From positions 124,001-188,000 of the forward strand of contig NZ_JAMXQV010000006.1 in assembly GCF_024703995.1 (NCBI RefSeq): a stretch of 64,000 nt of DNA, read 5' to 3'. The stretch is from Amycolatopsis iheyensis. Its GTDB lineage: Bacteria; Actinomycetota; Actinomycetes; Mycobacteriales; Pseudonocardiaceae. The notes below the pieces were generated by a model. That model saw only the letters and a program-made list of their open reading frames with translations, did not search any database and had not been told where the DNA came from. Below are positions 51,102 through 60,196 of the stretch, in pieces; the stretch's first letter is position 1, and each line of letters begins with the position of its first letter. The translations under genes were made by a program, and so were the position numbers.

Positions 51102-52096
51102 TGACGGGCACGGCCGCACTGGTCGTCGTGATCGTCCTGACGCTCTTCTTCGACTACACCAACGGTTTCCACGACGCGGCGAACGCGATCGCCAGCGCGG
51201 TCTCGACCCGGGCGCTGACCCTGCGCGCGGCGCTCGTGCTGGCGGCGGTGATGAACCTGGCGGGCGCGCTGCTCTCGACGGGCATCGCCGCGACGGTGGC
51301 GAAGGGCATCATCGACGTCCCACCCGGCCCGGACGCGCTCACGGTGGTGTTCGCCGCGCTCGCCGGGGCGATCACCTGGAACCTCGTGACCTGGTACTTC
51401 GGGCTGCCGTCGTCGTCCTCGCACTCGTTGATCGGCGGGATGGTCGGCGCGGCGCTGGCCGCGGCGAGCACGGTGCACTGGGCGGGGATCGCGGAGAAGG
51501 TGCTGATCCCGATGGTGGCGTCGCCGCTGCTCGGGCTCGGGCTGGGCTACCTGGCGATGGTGGGCGCGCTGTGGCTGCTGCGCCGGGCCAACCCGCACCG
51601 CAGTGGCCGGGTGTTCCGCCGCTGCCAGATCTTCTCCGCTTCGGCGCTCGCGCTCGGCCACGGCCTGCAGGACGCGCAGAAGGGCATGGGCGTGATCGTC
51701 CTGGCGCTGGTGGCCGCGGGCGAGCAGTCGACGTTCTCGGTGCCGTTGTGGGTGACCCTGTTGTGCGCCGGGGCGTTGTCGCTGGGCACCTATTCGGGTG
51801 GTCTCCGGATCATGCGCACCTTGGGCCGGCGGGTGTTCCCCCTGGACCCGCCGCACGGGTTCGTCGCGGAGTCGGTGGCGTCGTCGGTGCTGTACGTGAC
51901 GGCGTTCGCGGTGAAGGCCCCGATCTCGACGACGCACGTGATCACGGCGGCGATCATGGGTGTCGGCGCGACCCGGCGGCTGTCGGCGGTGCGGTGGGGG
52001 ATCGCGCGGGACATCGTGCTGGGCTGGGTCCTGACTTTCCCCGCGGCCGCCGCGGTGGCCGCGGCGGTGTACCTGGTCGCCGACCTGGTCACCTGA
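51101..52096 (+). CDS. PiT-family inorganic phosphate transporter
   Basis: A 331-residue membrane protein with about ten helices and both PHO4 signatures: FFDYTNGFHDAANAIASAVSTR near the start and KAPISTTHVITAAIMGVG near the end. It carries metal-phosphate with protons. GTG 51101 overlaps the DUF47 gene stop. The GC-rich reverse complement across this and the next two genes holds a very long open frame, but it is only a shadow. It is low-affinity, used when phosphate is plentiful, if it acts like other PiT proteins. Confidence 0.92.
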   Translation: MTGTAALVVVIVLTLFFDYTNGFHDAANAIASAVSTRALTLRAALVLAAVMNLAGALLSTGIAATVAKGIIDVPPGPDALTVVFAALAGAITWNLVTWYFGLPSSSSHSLIGGMVGAALAAASTVHWAGIAEKVLIPMVASPLLGLGLGYLAMVGALWLLRRANPHRSGRVFRRCQIFSASALALGHGLQDAQKGMGVIVLALVAAGEQSTFSVPLWVTLLCAGALSLGTYSGGLRIMRTLGRRVFPLDPPHGFVAESVASSVLYVTAFAVKAPISTTHVITAAIMGVGATRRLSAVRWGIARDIVLGWVLTFPAAAAVAAAVYLVADLVT

Positions 52097-52165
52097 GGCG
52101 CGGGTTTGCTGCCCGCCGTCCGGGGAAACCGGGGGCGGCAAGCTTCGCGCAGCGGGAGGAGACCC

Positions 52166-53356
52166 ATGAAGGCAGTGACCTGGCACGGCAAGCGCGACGT
52201 CCGCGTCGAGGAGGTCCCGGACCCGAAGATCGAGGAGTCCACCGATGCCGTCATCCGGGTCACCTCGACCGGGATCTGCGGCTCCGACCTGCACCTGTAC
52301 GAGGTGCTCGGCGCCTTCATGACCGAAGGCGACATCCTCGGCCACGAGCCGATGGGCGTCGTCGAAGAGGTCGGCGCCGCCGTGCCGGGCCTCAAGCCGG
52401 GGGACCGGGTCGTCATCCCCTTCACCATCTCCTGCGGCCACTGCTGGATGTGCGACCGCGGCCTGCAGTCCCAGTGCGAAACCACCCAGGTCAAGGAACG
52501 GGGCAAGGGCGCGGCGCTGCTGGGCTACACCAAGCTCTACGGCCAGGTGCCCGGCGGCCAGGCCGAGTACCTGCGCGTCCCGCAGGCGCAGTACGGCCCG
52601 ATCAAGGTGCCGGACGGCCCGCCGGACGAGCGGTTCGTCTACCTCTCCGACGTCGTGCCGACGGCCTGGCAGGCCGTCGAGTACGGAGGTGTCCCGAAGG
52701 ACGGCACCGTCGTCGTCTTCGGGCTCGGGCCCATCGGGCAGGTGTGCTGCCGGATCGCGCGCCACCGCGGGGCCGGCCTGGTGATCGGCGTCGACCTCGT
52801 GCCGGAGCGGCTCGCCCGGGCCCGCGAGCACGGCGCCACCGCGCTCGACACGCGTGACCACAAGGACATCGGCGACGCCATCCGCCAGCTGACCCACGGC
52901 CGCGGCGCGGACTCCGTCATCGACGCCGTCGGCATGGAAGCCCACGGCGCGCCCGTCGGCAAGCTCGCGCACAACCTGGTCAACCTGCTGCCGCAGGCCG
53001 TCGGCGCCAAGATCACCGAGAAGGCCGGCATCGACCGGCTCAGCGTGCTCTACGCCGCCATCGACGCCGTTCGCCGCGGTGGCACCATTTCGCTGTCCGG
53101 TGTCTACGGCGGCATGGTCGACCCGATGCCGATGATGGAGCTGTTCGACAAGCAGGTCCAGCTGCGGATGGGCCAGGCCAACGTCCGGCACTGGCTCGAC
53201 GACATCATGCCGGTGCTCACCGCCGACGGCGACCCGCTCGGCGTCGAGGGGTTCGCCACGCACAAGCTGCCCCTCGCGGACGCGCCCCGCGCCTACGAGA
53301 TCTTCCAGAAGAAGCTCGACGGCGCCCAGAAGATCCTGCTGCAGCCGACCGCGTAG
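52166..53356 (+). CDS. Zinc-dependent alcohol dehydrogenase, formaldehyde dehydrogenase-like
   Basis: A 396-residue medium-chain dehydrogenase. The catalytic zinc motif is GICGSDLHLYE and GHEPMG, the structural zinc Cys set is CGHCWMCDRGLQSQC, and the NAD fold is FGLGPIGQVCCRIA. The length and a long insertion near residues 110-150 match the glutathione-independent formaldehyde/threonine-type MDR subgroup. GGGAGGA 6-7 bases before ATG supports the start. A CocE-type hydrolase follows 21 bases later, perhaps in one operon. Confidence 0.9.
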   Translation: MKAVTWHGKRDVRVEEVPDPKIEESTDAVIRVTSTGICGSDLHLYEVLGAFMTEGDILGHEPMGVVEEVGAAVPGLKPGDRVVIPFTISCGHCWMCDRGLQSQCETTQVKERGKGAALLGYTKLYGQVPGGQAEYLRVPQAQYGPIKVPDGPPDERFVYLSDVVPTAWQAVEYGGVPKDGTVVVFGLGPIGQVCCRIARHRGAGLVIGVDLVPERLARAREHGATALDTRDHKDIGDAIRQLTHGRGADSVIDAVGMEAHGAPVGKLAHNLVNLLPQAVGAKITEKAGIDRLSVLYAAIDAVRRGGTISLSGVYGGMVDPMPMMELFDKQVQLRMGQANVRHWLDDIMPVLTADGDPLGVEGFATHKLPLADAPRAYEIFQKKLDGAQKILLQPTA

Positions 53357-53377
53357 ACCCCGGGGAGGAACCAGCCG

Positions 53378-55402
53378 TTGCGAGCCGTCACCTCGCTGCC
53401 GTACGAAATCACCGTGGCGGACCACGTCCGGATCACGGTGTCCGACGGAACCGTGCTGTCCGCGCGCATCTGGCGGCCGGTCTCGTCGGACGCCGAGCCG
53501 GTGCCGGCGATCCTCGAGTACATCCCGTACCGCAAACGGGACCTCACCGCGCCCCGCGACTCGATCCACCACCCCTACCTCGCCGGGCACGGGTACGCCT
53601 GCGTGCGTGTCGACATCCGCGGCACCGGCGAGTCCGAGGGCGTCCTGGCCGACGAGTACCTCGAACGCGAGCAGCTCGACGCCGAGGACGTGCTGGAGTG
53701 GATCGCCACCCAGCCGTGGTGCACCGGCGACACCGGCATGATGGGGATCTCCTGGGGCGCGTTCGCCGCGTTGCAGGTCGCCGCGCGGAAGCCGCCGAGC
53801 CTGCGCGCCATCGTCATCTCGTCGTTCACCGACGACCGCTTCGCCGACGACATGCACTACATGGGCGGCTGCCTGCTGTCGGACAACGTCGCCGAGTCGG
53901 GCACCATGTTCGGCTACGCGACGCTGCCGCCCGACCCCGCGGTCGTCGGGGAGCGCTGGCGCGAGATGTGGCGTGAACGCCTGGACGACTGCAGCCTCTG
54001 GATCGAGAACTGGCTCGGCCACCAGCGTCGCGACGACTACTGGCGGCACGCCTCGGTCTCGGCGAACTACCGCGACGTCCAGGTGCCCGTGCTCGCCTCG
54101 AGCGGCTGGGCCGACGGCTACTCCAACGCCGTCATCCGGCTGCTCGCCCACCTCGACGTGCCGCGGCGCGGGCTGATCGGCCCGTGGTCGCACAAGTACC
54201 CGCATCTGGGCGAGCCGGGCCCGGCGATCGGCTACCTCCAGGAAGTCGTGACCTGGTGGGACCACTGGCTGCGCGGTGTGGAAAACGAGGCCATGGACGG
54301 GCCGATGCTGCGGACCTGGATGCAGGAGAGCGTGCCGCCGTCGACGTCGTACGAGGACCGGCCCGGGCGGTGGGTCGGGGAGGCGACCTGGCCGTCGCCG
54401 CACGTCGAGCCCATCGAGCTGCCGCTGGCCCGGCACCGCCTCGCGCGGCCGGAAGAGACGATCGAAGACGAGGCACTGGTGGTGTCGTCACCATTGTCGG
54501 TCGGGCAGTTCTCCGGGAAATGGGCGTCCTACAGCGCCCCGCCGGACCTGCCCTACGACCAGCGCGAAGAGGACGGTGGCTCGCTGGTCTTCGACACCGA
54601 CGTCCTCACCGAGCGCTGCGAGATCCTCGGCTCGCCGAAGGTCCGGCTCGAGGTCTCGGCCGACCAGCCGGTCGCGATGGTCGCCGCGCGGATCTCCGAC
54701 GTCGCGCCGGACGGCCGCGCCACGCGCGTCACCTACGGGCTGCTCAACCTGACCCACCGCGACGGCCACGACGAACCCGTGCCGATGGAACCCGGTGAGC
54801 GCTGCGCGGTCGAGATCGAGCTGAACGCCGTCGCGCAGGCTTTCCCGGCGGGGCACCGGATCCGGCTCTCACTGTCCACTTCGTACTGGCCGCTGGCCTG
54901 GCCGCCGCCGAAGCCGGTCCTGCTGTCGGTCCACACCGGACACAGCGCGCTGGAGCTGCCGGTGCGCCCGGTGGCCGAACCGGACGAGCTGCCGGCCCGG
55001 CCGTTCGGCGAACCCGAAGGGGCGCCGCCGATGCCGGTGACCGCGGTGACACCGGGGGAGCAGCGCTGGACCGTATCGCGGGACCTCGTCGGCTACCACT
55101 CGGCGCTGGACATCGTGAAGAACGCCGGCACCGTGCGCTTCGACGAGCTCGACCTGGCGGTCACCCGCGACGTCCGGGAGCGCTACACCTGGGTCGCCGA
55201 CGACTTCTGCTCGCCGGTGGCGGAGACCGCGTGGTCGGTCACGTTCGCCCGCGGCGAGTGGCTGGCGCGCAGTGAGACGCGCACGCGAGTGTCGTGCACG
55301 GACACCGAGTTCGTCATCGACGCCCAGCTCGACGGCTACGAAGGCGCCCGCCGGATCGTTTCGCGCAACTGGCACCGCCGGATCCCGCGCGACCTCGTCT
55401 AG
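53378..55402 (+). CDS. CocE/NonD-family hydrolase
   Basis: A 674-residue alpha/beta hydrolase of the X-Pro dipeptidyl-peptidase S15/CocE group. The Ser nucleophile is in MMGISWGAFAAL, the acid near SGWADGYSNAV, and the His in LIGPWSHKYPH. A C-terminal jelly-roll domain (SPLSVGQFSGKWASYSAPPDLP to SLSTSYWPLAWPPP) completes the family. The TTG start at 53378 follows GGGGAGG by 9 bases; no ATG or GTG fits better. It hydrolyses esters or amides. No signal peptide is visible. Confidence 0.85.
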   Translation: MRAVTSLPYEITVADHVRITVSDGTVLSARIWRPVSSDAEPVPAILEYIPYRKRDLTAPRDSIHHPYLAGHGYACVRVDIRGTGESEGVLADEYLEREQLDAEDVLEWIATQPWCTGDTGMMGISWGAFAALQVAARKPPSLRAIVISSFTDDRFADDMHYMGGCLLSDNVAESGTMFGYATLPPDPAVVGERWREMWRERLDDCSLWIENWLGHQRRDDYWRHASVSANYRDVQVPVLASSGWADGYSNAVIRLLAHLDVPRRGLIGPWSHKYPHLGEPGPAIGYLQEVVTWWDHWLRGVENEAMDGPMLRTWMQESVPPSTSYEDRPGRWVGEATWPSPHVEPIELPLARHRLARPEETIEDEALVVSSPLSVGQFSGKWASYSAPPDLPYDQREEDGGSLVFDTDVLTERCEILGSPKVRLEVSADQPVAMVAARISDVAPDGRATRVTYGLLNLTHRDGHDEPVPMEPGERCAVEIELNAVAQAFPAGHRIRLSLSTSYWPLAWPPPKPVLLSVHTGHSALELPVRPVAEPDELPARPFGEPEGAPPMPVTAVTPGEQRWTVSRDLVGYHSALDIVKNAGTVRFDELDLAVTRDVRERYTWVADDFCSPVAETAWSVTFARGEWLARSETRTRVSCTDTEFVIDAQLDGYEGARRIVSRNWHRRIPRDLV

Positions 55403-55435
55403 TTTCGGGACGGCGACACCGGGTAAGCCTCCTGG

Positions 55436-56509
55436 GTGCGGATCGTGATCACCGGGGCCACCGGCAACGTCGGAACGACGCTGCTGGCCGCCCTCGACCC
55501 TGTCCACGACGTCGTCGGCCTGGCCCGGCGGCTGCCCGACACGACGGCTCTGCCCTACCGCCGGGCCGGCTGGCGCGCCGTCGACATCGGCGCACCCGGC
55601 GCGGACCGGGAGCTGACCAGCCTGTTCGACGGCGCGGACGCCGTCGTGCACCTCGCGTGGGCCATCTCGCCCGTGCGCGGCGACCCGCCGATGTGGCGGA
55701 CCAACGACCACGGCACCCGGCACGTGCTCGCCGCGGCGGCGGCCGCCGGGGTGCCGCACCTGGTCGTCGCGTCGTCCGTGGCGGCCTACGGGCCGGTGCC
55801 GCGCTGGGAAAAGGTCGGTGAGGACCGGGCCTGCACCGGGATCGAGCGCAGCGCCTACAGCCGGGGCAAGGCCGCGCTGGAGACCCTGCTCGACCGGTTC
55901 GAGCAGCGGCACCCCGAAGTCGCGCTGGCGCGGATCCGGCCGTGCGCGATCGTCCACCGGCGCGCGGCCGGGGAGTTCGCGCGCTGGCTGCTCGACCCGG
56001 TGGTGCCCGCCCGGATCGTCGGCGGGCGGCGGCTGCCGGTTCCGCTGTGGACCGGGCTGCGGGCCCAGGCCGTGCACACCGCCGACGTCGCCGACGCGCT
56101 CGGCCGCATCCTCGACCGCCGGTTCACCGGCCCGGTGAACCTCGCCGCGCCCGAGGTGCTCGACGCCGACGCGCTGGCCGCTGTCCTCGGCGGACCGCGG
56201 ATCCCGGTGCCCAAGCCGTTGGCGCAGGTGGCGGTCCGCGCGGCGTGGGCGAGTGGCGCGCTGCCGGTGCACCCGGGCTGGCTCGAACTGGCCGACCGCG
56301 CCGCGCTGGCCGACACGACGCTGGCGGAGACCGCGCTGGGCTGGCAACCTCGGTACGACGCCGCGTCCGCGGTCGCCGACCTGGTCGCCGGGCTGCGGAC
56401 GGGTGAGGGGGCGGCGAGCTCGCCCCTGGCCCCGCCGCGTCGCGGTGGGGTGGTGTCGCGGCTGCGCTCGCTCGCGCGGGTGGGGCCGAGCCACCAGTCG
56501 CAAGCCTGA
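55436..56509 (+). CDS. NAD-dependent epimerase/dehydratase-type protein
   Basis: A 357-residue extended SDR. It begins at GTG 55436 with the Rossmann motif GATGNVGTTLLAAL, then AVVHLAWA, SSVAAYGP and the active-site pair Y-x-x-x-K in SAYSRGKAALE. It has a C-terminal 40-residue extension rich in Arg/Pro. The substrate, probably a nucleotide sugar, is not shown. It lies 14 bases upstream of an FAD oxidoreductase. It may be one transcription unit with the preceding hydrolase. Confidence 0.85.
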   Translation: MRIVITGATGNVGTTLLAALDPVHDVVGLARRLPDTTALPYRRAGWRAVDIGAPGADRELTSLFDGADAVVHLAWAISPVRGDPPMWRTNDHGTRHVLAAAAAAGVPHLVVASSVAAYGPVPRWEKVGEDRACTGIERSAYSRGKAALETLLDRFEQRHPEVALARIRPCAIVHRRAAGEFARWLLDPVVPARIVGGRRLPVPLWTGLRAQAVHTADVADALGRILDRRFTGPVNLAAPEVLDADALAAVLGGPRIPVPKPLAQVAVRAAWASGALPVHPGWLELADRAALADTTLAETALGWQPRYDAASAVADLVAGLRTGEGAASSPLAPPRRGGVVSRLRSLARVGPSHQSQA

Positions 56510-56523
56510 ACGGGAGGCCGCAA

Positions 56524-58116
56524 GTGAGCACCGAAGCCGTCGACGCCGTGGTGATCGGCGCCGGCCACAACGGACTGGTGGCGGCCAACCTGCTCGCCGA
56601 CGCGGGCTGGTCGGTGCTCGTCCTGGAGGCCACCGAGCACCCGGGTGGCGCGGTGCGCACGGCGGAAGTCACCGAGCCCGGCTTCCGCAACGACCTGTTC
56701 AGCGCGTTCTACCCGATGAGCGCGGTCTCGCCGGTGATCCGGGGGTTGCGGCTGGAGGAGCACGGCCTGCGCTGGCGCCATGCGCCCGACGTCCTCGCGC
56801 ACGTGCTGCCCGACGACCGGTGCGTGGTGCTCTCGCGCGACGTCGACCGCACGGCGGCGTCGGTCGAGGAGTTCGCCCCGGGCGACGGCGACGCGTGGCG
56901 GCAGCTGTTCCGGCAGTGGCAGGAGATCCGCGAACCGTTGGTGGGCGCGTTGTTCACGCCGTTCCCGCCGGTGCGTTCGGGACTGAAGTTGTTGCGCCGC
57001 ACGGGAACCGGTGAGGCGTTGCGCCTGGCGCGGATGCTGACGCTGCCGGTGCGCCGGTTCGGCGACGAAGTGTTCGGCGGGGAGGGCGCGAAGCTGCTGC
57101 TGGCCGGGAACTCCGCGCACAGCGACCTGTCGGTGGACAACGCCGGGAGCGCGGTGTTCGGCTGGCTGATGGCGATGATCGGCCAGGACGAAGGGTTCCC
57201 GGTGCCGGCGGGCGGCGCGGGCTCGCTCATCGACGCGCTGGTGCGCCGGCTGGAGTCACGCGGCGGGAAGGTCCACTGTGGACGTCCGGTGCGGGAGGTG
57301 CTCGTCGGCGGCGGGCGCGCGCTGGGTGTCCGCGACAGCTCCGGGGACCCCGTGCGGGCGCACAAGGCCGTGCTGGCCGATGTTCCCGCCCCGGTGCTGT
57401 ACGGCGGGCTGGTCGACGCGCAGCACCTGCCGTCGCGGCTGGTCGAGGACCTCGACCGGTTCCAGTGGGACAGCGGGACGGTGAAGGTGGACTGGGCGCT
57501 GTCCGGCCCGGTCCCGTGGACGGCGGCGAACGCGCGCGGCGCCGGGACGCTCCACCTCGGCACCGACCTCGACGGCCTCTCGGCCTACGGCGGCGAGCTG
57601 GGCCGGGGCCGGACGCCGAGGCGGCCGTTCCTCCTGTTCGGCCAGATGACCACGACGGACCCGGACCGCTCGCCGGCGGGCACGGAGTCGGCGTGGGCGT
57701 ACACGCACGTCCCGCGCGGCACGATGGAGAACCGGGCGGCGCTGGAGCGACGGGCGAAGCGGATCGAGGAGACGGTGGAGGCGAACGCGCCCGGGTTCAC
57801 CAGCCTGATCAAGGCCCGCTACATCCAGGGGCCGGCGGAGCTGCAGGGCCACAACCCGGGCCTGGTGGGCGGCGCGGTCAACGGCGGCACGGCGGCGATC
57901 CACCAGCAGCTGTTCTTCCGGCCGGTGCCGGGCACGGGCCGCGCGGACACCCCGGTGGACCGTCTGTTCCTGGCGGGTTCGTCGGCGCACCCGGGCGGCG
58001 CGGTGCACGGCGGCCCGGGCGCGAACGCGGCCCGCGCGGCGCTCGCGCGGGCGGGGGTGCTGGGAGCGGGGTACGCGGGAGTGATTCGGGCGGCCCATCG
58101 CGCGATCTACGGTTGA
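56524..58116 (+). CDS. FAD-dependent phytoene-desaturase-like oxidoreductase
   Basis: A 530-residue flavoprotein. The dinucleotide motif is VVIGAGHNGLVAANLLADAG, and the C-terminal FAD motif is LFLAGSSAHPGGAVHGGPGANAA, both typical of phytoene desaturase/retinol-saturase relatives. It could act on a carotenoid or another isoprenoid, but no carotenoid genes are near. GGGAGG 6-7 bases before GTG 56524 supports the start. It has no signal peptide. Confidence 0.87.
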   Translation: MSTEAVDAVVIGAGHNGLVAANLLADAGWSVLVLEATEHPGGAVRTAEVTEPGFRNDLFSAFYPMSAVSPVIRGLRLEEHGLRWRHAPDVLAHVLPDDRCVVLSRDVDRTAASVEEFAPGDGDAWRQLFRQWQEIREPLVGALFTPFPPVRSGLKLLRRTGTGEALRLARMLTLPVRRFGDEVFGGEGAKLLLAGNSAHSDLSVDNAGSAVFGWLMAMIGQDEGFPVPAGGAGSLIDALVRRLESRGGKVHCGRPVREVLVGGGRALGVRDSSGDPVRAHKAVLADVPAPVLYGGLVDAQHLPSRLVEDLDRFQWDSGTVKVDWALSGPVPWTAANARGAGTLHLGTDLDGLSAYGGELGRGRTPRRPFLLFGQMTTTDPDRSPAGTESAWAYTHVPRGTMENRAALERRAKRIEETVEANAPGFTSLIKARYIQGPAELQGHNPGLVGGAVNGGTAAIHQQLFFRPVPGTGRADTPVDRLFLAGSSAHPGGAVHGGPGANAARAALARAGVLGAGYAGVIRAAHRAIYG

Positions 58117-58185
58117 GCGGTCTGCCGCGGCTCTCGTGAGTGGTGGGGGGGGGTTGAAACGCCCGCCCCACACACACCGAGCGTG

Positions 58186-58653
58186 CTACGGCGTTGGGTG
58201 GGCGCTCCGGGCGCGGGCGTGCTTGCCCGTCGCCAGGTCCGCCAGCCTGGCCAGCGACTCGGTGTTGCGCGGCTTGACCAGCAACGCCTGCAGCGGCGCC
58301 GGCAGCACCTTGCCCGGGCCGCGGACGATGTGCTCGGTCATCCGGACGAGCGTCCCGCTTTCGCCGTGGGGGACGAGGGTGATGCCCACCGCCGCCGCAC
58401 CCAGGGGCCAGCCGCGGGCCTCGAGGGACAGCGAAAGGCCCCGCTCGACCGCCGTCACCACGGTCTCGTCCTGGACGTGCACCGGCCACGGGCCGACGCT
58501 GTGGTGGATCCGGGACCCGACGTCGGGCCAGGCCAGGTCGACGTCGCGGATGTGCGAGCTCCCGACCACCCAGCCGGCGTAGAGCCAGCCGTCGGCCAGC
58601 ACCTCGAACACGGCGTCGGGCGGCACGTCGATCACGCGGCTGACCTCGGTCAC
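58186..58653 (-). CDS. SRPBCC (START-like) domain protein
   Basis: A 155-residue protein of the polyketide cyclase/SRPBCC group. It starts with VTEVSRVIDVPPDAVFEVLADG and has WPDVGSRIHHSVGPWPVHVQDETVV and SGTLVRMTEHIVRGPG. The cavity would bind a lipid or other hydrophobic ligand. AGGAGGA 4-5 bases before GTG 58653 supports the start. It converges with the FAD oxidoreductase; such proteins sometimes work with these enzymes. The gap between them includes a run of nine G. Confidence 0.8.
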   Translation of the reverse strand: MTEVSRVIDVPPDAVFEVLADGWLYAGWVVGSSHIRDVDLAWPDVGSRIHHSVGPWPVHVQDETVVTAVERGLSLSLEARGWPLGAAAVGITLVPHGESGTLVRMTEHIVRGPGKVLPAPLQALLVKPRNTESLARLADLATGKHARARSAHPTP

Positions 58654-58738
58654 GGCTTCCTCCTGCTCGGTCGGGACGCAGGACGAATACCCAGTCCCGG
58701 ACGGGGTATGCCCGCGTCGACGAAGCGGAGGTGCGGCG

Positions 58739-59333
58739 GTGCTCAAGAGCACCGGCAAGCAGTTCACCCGGGACAACCTGGCCGACTGGGCGGCCGCGCT
58801 CACCTGTTACGCCGTGCTGTCGCTGTTCCCGGGCATCATCGTGCTCACGGCGATCCTCGGGCTGCTGGGCCCGAACGCGATCCAGACCGTGATCGACAAC
58901 ATCGACCAGATCGTTCTACGGCATGCCCGAAGGACGCCTGATCGCGCTGCTGGTCAGCCTCGCGTTCGCGCTGCTGTACTGGGTGGGGCCGAACGTGCGG
59001 CAGCTGGGCTTCAAGTGGCTGACGCCGGGTGGGCTGGTGGCCGTGGTGCTGTGGGTGCCGGCCTCGGCGGGGTTCGCGCTGTACGTCGCGAACTTCGGCT
59101 CGTACAACAAAACCTACGGTTCGCTGGCGGGCGTGATCGTGTTCCTCGTATGGTTGTGGATCTCGAACCTGGCCGTGCTGCTGGGCGCCGAACTGGACGC
59201 CGAGCTCGCCCGCGGCCGGGGATCGAGGCGGGGGAGACCAGCGACGACGAGCCGTTCCTGCCCCCGCGCGACACGAAGGCGATGGACGACGACGAAGCCG
59301 CGGAAAGTGACCGCGGAGACCGAACGGAGCTGA
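58739..59333 (+). pseudogene. YihY/virulence-factor BrkB-family gene with internal deletion
   Basis: The start fits YihY: GTG 58739 follows GGAGG, with KQFTRDNLADWAAALTCYAVL and a first membrane helix to about IDNIDQIV. Then the frame breaks near 58910. A second frame resumes with YGMPEGRLIALLVSLAFALL and the conserved VGPNVRQLGFKW and YVANFGSYNKTYGSLAGVIV. About 130 residues of the normal family sequence are missing between these. A further frame change near 59215 would be needed to read EAGETSDDEPFLPPRDTK. So it is broken by deletion plus a frameshift. Confidence 0.8.
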
Positions 59334-59337
59334 GCGG

Positions 59338-59718
59338 ATGGCCTGCCGGATCACCGAGCTGGTGCTGGACTGCCACGACCCGGACCGGCTGGCGGAGTTC
59401 TGGTGCGCGGTGCTCGGCTACGAGATCATCGGCCCCGAGCCGGACGGCCTGGCGCTGGGCCCGCCGGGGGCCCGCTTCGGCGAGGGCCCGCCGACGCTGA
59501 TCCTGGCCCGGACGGAACACCCGCGCCCGGGCAAGCTGCCGTTGCACCTGGACGTGAGCCCGGCGGGCACGGACCAGGACACGGAGCTGGCCCGCCTGCT
59601 GGCCCTGGGCGCCCGCCCGAAGGACGTGGGCCAGGACGACAGTGAGTCGTGGGAGGTGCTGCAGGACCCGGAGGGCAACGAGTTCTGCCTGCTGCGCAAG
59701 GACGTGGGCGCGGCCTGA
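59338..59718 (+). CDS. VOC (glyoxalase/bleomycin resistance)-family protein
   Basis: A 126-residue VOC protein. It begins CRITELVLDCHDPDRLAEFWCAVLGYEI, continues with RPGKLPLHLDVSPAGT, and ends DPEGNEFCLLRKDVG. It keeps the typical His/Glu metal-site pattern of glyoxalase-like proteins. The substrate is unknown. It starts at ATG 59338, 5 bases after the YihY pseudogene's stop. The truncated cousin at 45.6 kb shows the family has been duplicated or lost nearby. Confidence 0.85.
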   Translation: MACRITELVLDCHDPDRLAEFWCAVLGYEIIGPEPDGLALGPPGARFGEGPPTLILARTEHPRPGKLPLHLDVSPAGTDQDTELARLLALGARPKDVGQDDSESWEVLQDPEGNEFCLLRKDVGAA

Positions 59719-59730
59719 CGCGGGTCGGGC

Positions 59731-60141
59731 TCAGCTCTCTTCGCTCTCGGCCGAGCACCGCCGCCACTGCACTTGATCGCCGGCCCGGTCGGCGTGCCAC
59801 ACCGCGGTCCCTTCGGACTCCCAAGTGGGCACCAGCCGACCGGTGACCACGCGCCCCCGGGCCACCCGGCCGAACAACTCCACGCCGTCGGCCCGCCGGG
59901 CCGCCGGAATCCACGCCGGGAACCGCGTCCTGGGGAGCTTCCGCTCGACCCACGCGAGCGCCGAGCCTTCGCTGCCGTGCTCGGACTCGACGATGCTCGA
60001 CACCGGACCGCCGCCGCCGACGGCCAGGCCGATCGACGCGCGCCAGCGCACGGGGGAAGCGTCGGAGTTCATCGTCCCCAGGGTCCCGGACGAGCGGGTC
60101 CGCGGGCCAGTACACGGACGGGTGGATCGGCGCTCACTCAC
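59731..60141 (-). CDS. Hypothetical protein
   Basis: A 136-residue protein with no recognised domain. It has an Arg/Ser-rich N-terminus, then SIGLAVGGGGPVSSIVESEHGSEG and WVERKLPRTRFPAWIPAARRADGVELFG. GTG 60141 follows GGAGG by 4 bases; an in-frame ATG at 60072 would remove the N-terminal 23 residues and is an alternative. It converges with the VOC gene, 12 bases apart. Confidence 0.55.
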   Translation of the reverse strand: MSERRSTRPCTGPRTRSSGTLGTMNSDASPVRWRASIGLAVGGGGPVSSIVESEHGSEGSALAWVERKLPRTRFPAWIPAARRADGVELFGRVARGRVVTGRLVPTWESEGTAVWHADRAGDQVQWRRCSAESEES

Positions 60142-60196
60142 CGTGCCTCCAGCTGCTCGAAGTGCCCGCAGGCTTCCCCGCCCGAGTGACGGCTAA

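Noticed and set aside
51098..54436. Open frame of 1112 codons on the minus strand
   Set aside because: It is antisense to the DUF47, PiT, alcohol dehydrogenase and CocE genes, which have clear motifs. Its composition is Arg/His/Gly/Asp-rich, as expected of a GC-rich shadow frame.
58145..58153. Run of nine G as a phase-variation tract
   Set aside because: It lies between two stops and does not alter any reading frame.
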